Of a stretch of 64,000 nucleotides of DNA, positions 51,801-60,200 are shown one piece after another. The translations under genes were made by a program, and so were the position numbers. This DNA is from Streptomyces durocortorensis. GTDB lineage: Bacteria > Actinomycetota > Actinomycetes > Streptomycetales > Streptomycetaceae. How positions within the stretch are numbered: position 1 is the stretch's first letter; every line of letters starts with the position of its first letter. Under the pieces are notes generated by a model. The model saw only the letters and a program-made list of their open reading frames with translations. It was not told the DNA's origin and ran no database searches. Location: contig NZ_CP134500.1 of assembly GCF_031760065.1 (NCBI RefSeq), positions 186,001-250,000 of the forward strand, in the 5' to 3' direction.

Positions 51801-54800
51801 GAACAGGTGACCGCCGCTGCCGGCGAGAGTCGTGATCGCGTCGAACCACGGGTGGCCGTCCGCGGACTGACCCACCGTCACCGCACTGGGCCCGGCCGGA
51901 AGCTCGCCGAGCCAGAAGCGTTGACGTTGGAACGCGTACGTCGGAACGTCGACCTTGCCGGCGCCACGGGACCCGAGGACTCGCTCCCAGTCCAGAGGGA
52001 AGCCCCGCTCGAACAACGTGGCGGCCGCTCTCCAGAGCTGGTCCACGCCGCCCGAGGCTCCTTCGGAGGGTGGGCCGACCTCGACGAACGCTCCGAAGCC
52101 CTCGCCGCGCAGCCGCTCCAGCGCGCGGTCGAGCCCCGTGGGCTCCGGCTCCGGCAGGTCGCGGAACCAGTAGTCGCCGCCGAGTTCCGTGCCCGGCACG
52201 ACCTCGCCCGTCAGACGCGAACGGAAGGGGATGGAAGTCCGGGCGGGGACAATCCCTGAAATCGCACCGCCGACCGCGTCCCCCGAGCGCGCGCGAGCCC
52301 GAATGACGCGGGCGCCGTCCTCCAAGCTCAACGCCCCGCTCACCACGGCGGCGGCGACCTCGCCCTGTGCGTCGCCCACCACCGCCGCCGGCTCCACACC
52401 CCAGCTGCGCCACAGCGCCGCACGTCCGAGATGTGTCGCGAACAGCGTGCACGGCACCACATCCGGACTGTTCCGGACCTCCTCACCGCGCAACACCTTC
52501 AGCACGGACCAGCCGGTCAACGGCGAGAGGACCGCGTCGCACGCCGCCACGGTGTCACGGAAGACCGCGCTCTGCTCCAGCAGTTGACTGTTCATCGCTG
52601 GCGGCTGCGCGTCCTGTCCACCGAATACGAAGGCGATCTCCCCGGGCGCCGTGCCGGAGCCGGGCTCGACCGCTCGCAGGGCTTCGGCGGCGTCCATGGC
52701 GTTGCCCGCGAAGACCACGGCGCGCGCGTCGAAGTGCGTCCGGCCGACGGCGGAGGTGTAGGCGATGTCTCGCATCGACGCGGCGGGCCGCGCGTCGAGC
52801 CACTCGGCCCAGTGCCGGGCCTGCGCAAGCAGGGCGGCCACGTCGGTGCCTGAGATCACCAACGGGTGGACGAGATCGTCGCCAGGCCGGTCCTGGGCCA
52901 CGGTCTCCGGTGCTTCTTCGATGATGACGTGCGTGTTCGTGCCACTGATACCGAATGAGCTGATGCCGGCGCGGCGGACCCTCCGTGTCCGCGGCCACCG
53001 CCTCGGCTGCCGCAGGAGCTCCAGTTCGCCGCCGGTCCAGTCGATCCGGGTGTTCGGCCTTTCCGCGTGCAGCGTGCGCGGCAGCCACTCGTGCTGAAGC
53101 GCCATCACCATCTTGATGACGCCGATGACGCCGGAGGCCGCCTGAGCGTGGCCGATGTTGGACTTGGCCGATCCCAGGTGCAAGGGTCGCACCCGGCCCG
53201 AGAACACCGCGGCGAGGGCTCCGGCCTCGATGGGATCGCCGAGCACGGTGCCCGTGGCGTGCGCTTCGACGGCGTCGATGTCGGCCGGGGCCAGTCCCCC
53301 GTCGGCCAAGGCACTGCGCAGCACGCGCTGCTGCGCGAGTCCGTTCGGCGCGGTGAGCCCCTGGCTGCGGCCGTCCTGGTTCATGGCGGTGCCCCGCACG
53401 AGGGCCAGCACACGGTCACCGTCGCGCCTCGCGTCCGAAAGCCGCTTGAGTACCAGGACGCCGCAGCCTTCCGCCCAGCTCGTCCCGTCGGCGTCGTCGG
53501 CGAAGCTCTTGCAGCGGCCGTCGGCCGCGAGCCCATTGAGGCGGCTGAACTCGACGAAGATCTGCGGGGTGCTCATCACGGTCACTCCGCCGGCGAACGC
53601 CAGGTCGCATTCGCCGCTGCGCAGCGCCTCGCACGCCAGGCGCAAGGCCACGAGCGACGAGCTGCACGCGGTGTCGATGGTGAGCGCAGGACCGGACAGG
53701 CCGAGTGTGTAGGCCACACGGCCGGAGATCAGGCTCGACCCGTTGCCGGTGATCTTGTAGCCGTCGCTGCTCCCGACGTCCCAGCGCCGGGCGACGTCGT
53801 AGTCCGAACTCATCGCGCCGAGGTAGACGCCTGTGTTGCTGCCTTCGAGGGACGCGGTGCGCAGATTGGCGCGCTCAAGTGCCTCCCATACGACTTCCAG
53901 AACGAGCCGCTGCTGCGGGTCCAGGGACAGCGCCTCACGCGGGCTGAGCCCGAAGAACGCCGCGTCGAAGTCCTCGACGTCGCGTACGAAGCCGCCCTTG
54001 CGCTCGAAGCGCCTGCCGGTGGCGGCGCGCTCCGCATCCTCGATCGTGCCGAGATCCCACCCGTCCCAGCGCGGTGGGAACGGGGAGGAGGCTTCGCGGC
54101 CGTCGACGAGCAGTTCCCAGAACGCTTCGGGCGTATCGATTGCGTCCGGAAGCCGGCAGGCCATGGACACGATCACGACGGGGTCGTCATCGTCGGGCCG
54201 CGTGGGCACCGCGGCGACGGCGGGCGGGACTTCCGGGGCCTCGTCCTGCGCACCGGCGTGCGTCAGCAGCAGTGCCGCGATTGCTTGCGGTGTGGGGTAA
54301 TCGAAGGCGAGCACTGTGGGCAGCGAGACCCGTGTGCGTGCGCTGAGCCGGTTTCGCAGCTCGACCACCATGAGGGAGTCAAACCCCTGTTCGCGCAGCG
54401 TCATGTCGGGGCGCACGCCTTCGGCGGGCCGGCCGAGCAGGGCCGCGGCCTCCTCCGTGACGAGTGCGACCATTGATCCCAGACGCTCGGGTTCGGGCAG
54501 TGCCATCACATCCTCGCGCCACGCAGCACTGCTGACGACCGGGATCGCGTCGTCGTGTTCGTCCAGCCAGTAGCTGCGGCGCTGATACGCGTACGTCGGA
54601 AGGTCCGCCCTGCGTGTGTCCGAGGTCGTGAACACACGCTCCCATGGGATCGGGACCCCTTGGACGTGCAGCTCTGCCAGCGCCCGCAGCGCCTGTTCGA
54701 TCCCGCCGTGATCGCGGCGCAAGCTCCCCACCACGACGGCCGCCCCGTCGGCTTCGGTTCCCTGTGCCAGGGCTATCTGGAGCACCGGATGCGGACTCAC

Positions 54801-57212
54801 CTCGACGAAGATCCCGAACCCGTCCGCTCGCAGGCGCTCCAGCGCGCGATCGAAGCGCACCGGCTCGCGGAGGTTGCGGCACCAGTAGTCCGCGTGGAGC
54901 TCCGGACCGGCTGCCCGCTCCCCCGTCACGCTCGAGTAGAAGGCGATCCCCGCATCCGCGGTGGCAAGGCCCGTGAGCTGCTCGCGCAGCGCGGGCAGCA
55001 GCGAATCCATGTGCGGGCTGTGCGATGCGTAGTCCACGTCCACGCGCTGGCAGTACGCGCCGGTGGCCTCCATCCGCGCGAGGAAGCGGTCCACCGCCTC
55101 GGCGTCTCCGGCCACCACGGTCGATCGCGCGGTGTTCACCACCGCGACGGACAGCGCCTCGCCGAAGACCGCCAGCTCCTCGATGACTTCGCCCACCGGG
55201 CGCTCCACGAGCCCCATCGCCCCGTCCGGCGCATGATCGTGCACGGCCCGGGCGCGCAACGCCACGATGCGAGCGCCGTCCGCCAGGCTCAACGCCCCGC
55301 TGACGACCGCCGCGGCCACCTCACCCTGACTGTGGCCGACGACCGCCGAGGGCTCGACGCCCCAGGCGCGCCACATCGCGGCGAGACCGACATACATCGC
55401 GAACAGCGCCGGCTGCACCACGTCCGTCCGCGTGAAGGGCGGCGCGAGTCCGTCCTGCCCGCGCACGACTGCGGCAACCGAGAACCCGGTGTGCGGGGCG
55501 AGGGCCTCGTCGCAGGCCGTCACGGCCTCGCGGAACGCCTCGTTCTGCTCCCACAGCGACCGGCCCATCCCCCACCACTGGGCGCCCTGGCCGGGGAAGA
55601 CGAACGCGACGCGGCCGCGACCGGCAGCCGCGCCCGTCACTACCGCGTCGTGGCTCTCCTCCGCGGCGAGCGCCCGCAGACCGGCCACCGCCTGGTCCGT
55701 CGTGCCGGCGATCACCACGCCGCGCGTGGGGTGTTGCGTGCGGGTCGTCGCCAGCGAGTAGGCGACGTCGGACAGCCTCGTCCCGGGCGACTGCCCGAGG
55801 TGGCTCGCCAGCCGCGCGGCGTTACGCGCGAGCGAGTGCGGGCTCGTGCCGGACACCGCCAGGCAGACCTGACCGCCCGCATCCGGTGAGGCCTGTACCG
55901 GCGTGCCCTCGGGCGCCTCGCCGAGGGCGATGTGCGCGTTGGTGCCGCCGAATCCGAAGCTGCTCACCCCCGCGAACCGCGGCCCGGTCGGCCACGCAGC
56001 CGCCTCGGTGACCACTTCCAGACGCTCGGCGGAGAAGTCGATGCGCGGATTCGGTGTGCGGAAGTGCAGGCTCGGCGGAATGACGCCGTGGTGGACCGCC
56101 AGCGCGGCCTTGACGAGCCCGAGCACGCCGGCCGCCGGCTCAAGATGGCCGAAGTTCGTCTTCGCCGAGCCGATGCGCAGCGGCGTGGGCCGGTCGGGCC
56201 CGAACACGGTGCCGAGCGCGCCCGCCTCCGTCACGTCGCCCAGGGGCGTGCCCGTGCCGTGCGCCTCGACGTACGACACCGCACACGGCGCGACCCCGGC
56301 GTTCTCCCACGCCGACCGCAGCACCTCCGTCTGCGCCTCGCGGCTGGGGGCGGTCAGTCCGTCTGTCGCGCCGTCGTTGTTGACGGCGCTGCCGTGCACC
56401 AGCGCATAGACGCGGTCGCCGTCGGCGAGCGCGTCGGACAGTCGGCGCAGCACGACCACCGCGCAGCCCTCGCCCCGGGCGTAGCCGTCGCCGTCGGCGT
56501 CGAAGGCCCGGCACAGGCCGTCGGGGCTCTGTGTGCCGAGTTTCGTCATGGCCACCGAGGTGTTCGGATGCAGCATCAGGTTGACGCCGCCGGCGAGGGC
56601 GAAGTCCGACTCGCCAGAGCGCAGGCTCTGCACGGCGAGGTGCACCGCGACCAGGGAGGAGCTGGACGCGGTCGCCACGCCCATCGCGGGGCCGCGCAGC
56701 CCCAGCGCGTAGGCGATGCGGGACGGGATCACCGAGTTGTCCCAGCCGATGGCCGAGTGGGCGTGGATCGCCTCGGTGGCGCCCTGTGTGAACAGCGGGT
56801 ACTCCTGCCACATCGTGCCCATGAAGACGCCGGTGCGCGTGCCCGCGAGGCTCGCGGTGGAGCGCCGCGCGTCCTCGACTGCGGCGCACGCCACCTCCAG
56901 GGCGATCCGCTGCTGCGGGTCCATCTGCCGTGCCTCGGCCGGTGGGATGCCGAAGTACTCCGCGTCGAATCCCGTGACGTCGTCGAGGAATCCACCTCGG
57001 CGGTTCGCCGCCCGGCCGGACGCCTCCGCGTCGGCCCATGCGGTGGCGTTCCACCGGTTGGCAGGCACCTGACGCACCGCGTCGACACCCTTGAGCAGAG
57101 CCTGCCAGAGTGCGGTCGGATCCTCGATCAGTGCCGGCAGTCGGCAACCGATGCCGACGATCGCCACCGGCTCGTGGCGGTCGTACGTCCGGGCGGCGGT
57201 CTGGTCAGCCAC
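48849..57212 (-). CDS. Type I PKS: KS(Ser)-AT-ACP / KS-AT(dead)-DH-ER(truncated)-KR-ACP
   Basis: Predicted 2787 aa, GTG start overlapping the previous gene by 8 bp. Module 1: KS with TASSSSL in place of TACSSSL (~181), active-site His in EAHGTGT and NFGH kept; AT with GHSQGE (~626) and YASHS (~729, methylmalonyl-type); ACP FDSLMVV. Module 2: intact KS (TACSSSL ~1183); AT with GDAQGE instead of GHSxGE (~1614), GGQDAQ for GQGAQ, and ~100 residues including the YASH region missing; DH with HVVGGQVYVP (~1820) and DAALQ; ER reduced to its N-terminal part (VEVRAAGMSPG ~2290) joined to KR linker with no NADPH motif; KR with LITGGLGELG (~2424), LDDG and catalytic Ser/Tyr, B-type; ACP (~2737). Looks like a decarboxylative loading module plus one extension module fed in trans. 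Confidence 0.9.
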   Translation of the reverse strand: MADQTAARTYDRHEPVAIVGIGCRLPALIEDPTALWQALLKGVDAVRQVPANRWNATAWADAEASGRAANRRGGFLDDVTGFDAEYFGIPPAEARQMDPQQRIALEVACAAVEDARRSTASLAGTRTGVFMGTMWQEYPLFTQGATEAIHAHSAIGWDNSVIPSRIAYALGLRGPAMGVATASSSSLVAVHLAVQSLRSGESDFALAGGVNLMLHPNTSVAMTKLGTQSPDGLCRAFDADGDGYARGEGCAVVVLRRLSDALADGDRVYALVHGSAVNNDGATDGLTAPSREAQTEVLRSAWENAGVAPCAVSYVEAHGTGTPLGDVTEAGALGTVFGPDRPTPLRIGSAKTNFGHLEPAAGVLGLVKAALAVHHGVIPPSLHFRTPNPRIDFSAERLEVVTEAAAWPTGPRFAGVSSFGFGGTNAHIALGEAPEGTPVQASPDAGGQVCLAVSGTSPHSLARNAARLASHLGQSPGTRLSDVAYSLATTRTQHPTRGVVIAGTTDQAVAGLRALAAEESHDAVVTGAAAGRGRVAFVFPGQGAQWWGMGRSLWEQNEAFREAVTACDEALAPHTGFSVAAVVRGQDGLAPPFTRTDVVQPALFAMYVGLAAMWRAWGVEPSAVVGHSQGEVAAAVVSGALSLADGARIVALRARAVHDHAPDGAMGLVERPVGEVIEELAVFGEALSVAVVNTARSTVVAGDAEAVDRFLARMEATGAYCQRVDVDYASHSPHMDSLLPALREQLTGLATADAGIAFYSSVTGERAAGPELHADYWCRNLREPVRFDRALERLRADGFGIFVEVSPHPVLQIALAQGTEADGAAVVVGSLRRDHGGIEQALRALAELHVQGVPIPWERVFTTSDTRRADLPTYAYQRRSYWLDEHDDAIPVVSSAAWREDVMALPEPERLGSMVALVTEEAAALLGRPAEGVRPDMTLREQGFDSLMVVELRNRLSARTRVSLPTVLAFDYPTPQAIAALLLTHAGAQDEAPEVPPAVAAVPTRPDDDDPVVIVSMACRLPDAIDTPEAFWELLVDGREASSPFPPRWDGWDLGTIEDAERAATGRRFERKGGFVRDVEDFDAAFFGLSPREALSLDPQQRLVLEVVWEALERANLRTASLEGSNTGVYLGAMSSDYDVARRWDVGSSDGYKITGNGSSLISGRVAYTLGLSGPALTIDTACSSSLVALRLACEALRSGECDLAFAGGVTVMSTPQIFVEFSRLNGLAADGRCKSFADDADGTSWAEGCGVLVLKRLSDARRDGDRVLALVRGTAMNQDGRSQGLTAPNGLAQQRVLRSALADGGLAPADIDAVEAHATGTVLGDPIEAGALAAVFSGRVRPLHLGSAKSNIGHAQAASGVIGVIKMVMALQHEWLPRTLHAERPNTRIDWTGGELELLRQPRRWPRTRRVRRAGISSFGISGTNTHVIIEEAPETVAQDRPGDDLVHPLVISGTDVAALLAQARHWAEWLDARPAASMRDIAYTSAVGRTHFDARAVVFAGNAMDAAEALRAVEPGSGTAPGEIAFVFGGQDAQPPAMNSQLLEQSAVFRDTVAACDAVLSPLTGWSVLKVLRGEEVRNSPDVVPCTLFATHLGRAALWRSWGVEPAAVVGDAQGEVAAAVVSGALSLEDGARVIRARARSGDAVGGAISGIVPARTSIPFRSRLTGEVVPGTELGGDYWFRDLPEPEPTGLDRALERLRGEGFGAFVEVGPPSEGASGGVDQLWRAAATLFERGFPLDWERVLGSRGAGKVDVPTYAFQRQRFWLGELPAGPSAVTVGQSADGHPWFDAITTLAGSGGHLFTGRLSLDDGPWLADHVVGGQVYVPGAGLVDAALFAARAAGADAVADLTLLEPVVLLPGRALRIQATVGDPEAHGRRPFAFHSQPEDTDEPLIWQQHVTGECVIRTSGGATMPPDLDHWPVPDARALDIEAFYGRALANGLDYGPAFRGLRELACRDGVYYARVSLPDVLDPADHGLHPSLFDAALQVVVAGLMEAGAAPGPLVPFIWSDVELFRAAGRELTVRVSFESGGDEDLAPATVWLADPAGHLVARIGRLKFQHGRRRGHPFAEHLYRVGFERLHPVAEIPDPAGTLVVGDAEVGAGLGADAVPDLDALVKRLDDRADTPRRLLFALPDCASAQWHDPERSAAEALRTLQVCLGDARLQGAELVWITRDAVSSSPDDQVGNWAHAAVWGMVRTARTEQPERVVRLIDLDPGAPDFRLLAHVIGTGGEPECVLRGESAHVPRARPTVEEVDALVLPDEGGWHLNQREDDQLDVIAATHEEGPPEPVAPWEVRVEVRAAGMSPGHAKVLEFAGIAMEVGSGVTSVHAGDRVMGSAAGALGHRIRVDGAALRPMPANLTFAQAAADPSAPDSRQDKGAFTAFDVRDAPYALRHARQNAAHRTVLALPRALDPDGTVLITGGLGELGSALAAHLVRAHGARRLVLLSRRGGNAPEAGSFVRELEAAGAERVDLVAGDVADRAAVAAVLEGIHPSHPLTAVFHLAGVLDDGLVEGFTAERLHRVMAPKVQGARLLDELTERLDLAAFVLFSSAAGTLGTAGQGGYAAANATLDALAANRRKRGLAGLSLAFGLWEQAGVGMTAHLGKAELGRLRRQGIGALTLAEGLNALDIALARPETQLMPVRLELASLRHALGDAEAPPLLRDMLRRTTEGRRAGVSGTAESLDTRMADASEAERPALLLDLVRGEVADVLGLPGPDSVPADRALRSLGIDSLTMVQLRKRLAKRLNTTLPATLVFDYPTAEAIAGLLLRDATTLRGNEK

Positions 57213-60200
57213 GGGAAGCCCCGATCTCGTCGGACGCGTAGAGCGCCAGGCATGTCTCCTCGATCGCGGCGAGCGGCCCCGCGTCGTTCAGGATCGTCAT
57301 GTGGTTCGCGGCGTCGATCTCCACCAGGCGAAGGCCCGGCATCTCGCGCCCCCAGTCCTGCTGGTAGTTCACGTGGTCGAGGGAGAAGGTCTCGCCGGCG
57401 ACTTGGAAGTAGGGTGCGACCTCGCCCAGGAAGAGCCCGCGCCGGTTACGGAAGTAGGTGCACACCACGGCTTCCGGCCGCGGCAGAGGCCTGATGGTGT
57501 GCTCGCCGAGCCGGTAGGCGAGCTGGATCGCCATGTTGCGCCTGACGAACCGCGCGATCTGGGCAGGTCTCATGGCGAGCCCGCGCTCGGCCGCCAACTC
57601 CGCGAGCCGCAGTACGAACGCGTCCTCGTCCAGGTCCTCCACGACCTCGTCCCGGTGGACGAGACGGGCACGCAGGACCGCCGGGTCCTTCTCCCCCGCC
57701 GGCCAGAGCAAGGAATTGACGACCTGCAGAGCCGCGCTCCGCGCCGACTGGAACCCGTTCGCGTTCGACTTCGCCAGGCCGGTCCCGTCCGGCGAGTCCA
57801 CCATCGTCAGCGAGGCCACTTCCTGGCCCTGCGCCTGCAGCCGCCGGGTCACCTCATAGGCCACGATGCCGCCGAGGCAGAATCCGCCGATGTCGTACGG
57901 GCCCTCGGGCTGCACCGAGCGGATGGCCTCGGTGTAGTACTCGGCCATGGCCGTGACACCCTCGATCGGCGCGTCCTCGGTCAGCAGGCCACGGGCCTGG
58001 ATGCCGTAGAAGGGGCGGTCGATCCGCTCGGCGATCGTGCGGTAGGACTCGACGCCGGCGAGGGCGCCGTGAATCCAGAAGACCGGCCTGCCCTCGGTCG
58101 CGCCGTTGAGGCGCACCAGCTCCGGGGCCTGCCCGCGCGTTGAGCGGGCCGCCGCCTCGGACAGCCTCGCGACCACGTCGTTCAACGTGTCATGCGGCTG
58201 CCACCATTCAGGCTGGAAACCCGGAAACACATTGCTTATCCGGCCCAGCATCGCGACCAGGAGCAGGGAGTTCAGACCGTAGTCGGCGAGCGACCTCGTG
58301 CCGTCGATCTCGTGGCGCGACAGGCCCAGCACCGAGGCGACGAGGTCGGCGACGAAGGCTTCGCCGTCCGGAGGGCCGACGCCCGTGTGTGAGCCCTGAT
58401 CCGACCGCGGCGCCTGCTCGGCGAAACACGTCAGACGTGCGAAGGGGTACCCGGGCAGTGCGATCCGCCTGCGTCGAGCGCCGCGATGCATCAGGTCCCA
58501 GTCGATGGATGTGCCCGCGGCCCAGTGTCCTGCTACGTGGTCGAGCTGCGTCGGTTCACCGTCGTGCTCGGTGCCGGCGGCGGGATCGACGCCATCGGCG
58601 AACGCCACATGGGCGAGCGTGTCCGGGTCGCCGTCCAGCCAACCGCCCAGAACGCGAGCGGCCTCGTCAGTGCTCCGCGCCACGAACGCCAGCCGGCAGC
58701 TCATCGCTTCCCGGCCGACCTGCAACGTGTACGCGATGTCCGCCCAGGAGCGCGGATCCGCTTCGGCCAGCCGATGAATCAGCCGGCGCGCCCGCTCGCG
58801 CAGAGCGTCGGCGCTCCGCGCCGAGAGCACAAGGACCTGCGCACCCGGGTCGTCGTCCAGGTTCGCGGAGGCCATGTGCTGTTCCAGCACCACATGCGCG
58901 TTCACACCGCCGATCCCGAAGCTGTGCATGCTCGCGCGGCGCGGTAGCGGCCGACCGGCGTCGTCGGTGCGCTCGGGCCATGGTAGGTTCCGCGCGGCGA
59001 TGCGCAGCCGCGTCCCCTTGAGGGAGAGGTCGCTGTGCAGCCGCCCGAAGCCCGGGAGCGCCGGGATCACGCCGTGCCGCATCGCCTGCGCGGTCTTCAC
59101 CAGCGCGGCCAGGCCGGAGACCACCTCCGTGTGCCCGATGCAGGGCTTCACGTTGCCCAGATACGTCACGTCTTCGCTGTCGTCCTCGCTGCGGAGTCCG
59201 GCGCCGAGCGCCGCCAGCTCCGCGCTGTCCGCCAGCATCGAGCTCATGCCGTGGGTCTCGATGTAGTCCACGGCGTCCGGATCGATCCCGGCGTCGGCGT
59301 AGGCGTGCGCGACGGCTGTCTTCATGCCCCTGATGTTCGGTGCCGTGAAGGACACACCCCTGCCGCCGTGGGCCACGCCGGTGCCGCGCACGACGCAGTG
59401 GACGAAGTCCCCGTCCTCCATGGCCCGGCTCAGTGGTTTGATCAGTACGGCGGCGACGCCCTCGCCGCGCGCCGTACCGTCGGCGCCCTGCTGAAACGGC
59501 CGGACGTCGCCGCGCGGGCTGAGCATCCCCGCGGCCTGCATCCCGCCGAAGCCCGCGGGCGACATCACCAGGTTCACCCCGCCGACGAGCGCCTGCTCGC
59601 ACTCGCCGTCGCGGATGGACCGGATCGCCCGGTGCAGAGCCACGAACGAGGACGAGCACGTCGTGTCGCACTGCTCGCTGGGGCCGTTGAGGTCGAGCAG
59701 GTACGAGATCCGGTTGGGCACCATCGCGGGCGACGGCAGGCTCATCAGGTCCGTGGCCGCGGGCCGGTACTCGCTCTGCGTCGTGGCGACGAACACGCCC
59801 GTGGGCCGGCTCCGCAGTTCGGCCGGCCGGTAGCCCGCGTCCTCGACGGCGTTCCACGACGTCATCAACAGCAGGCGCAGCTCCGGCGTCACCTGGCGCG
59901 CCTCGGTCATCGACATGCGGAAGAACAGAGGATCGAATTCATGCACCCCGTCGAGGAATCCGCCCCGCAGTGCGGCTGCCTCGTCGCCGTGGTGCGCCCA
60001 GTCCGCACGCTTTTCCGGCGGTGCGGTGATGCACCGTCTGCCTTGCTCGACGATCCGCCAGAACTCGTCGATGTCGTCGGCCCCGGGGAAGCGTGCGGAC
60101 ATGCCGACGATCGCCATGCCGTCGAGCGCGGACTCGTCGATCTCAGGCCGAGGTCGAGGCCGCACGGGGTCGGGCGCCCGGTCCGGCGATGCGGGCTCCG

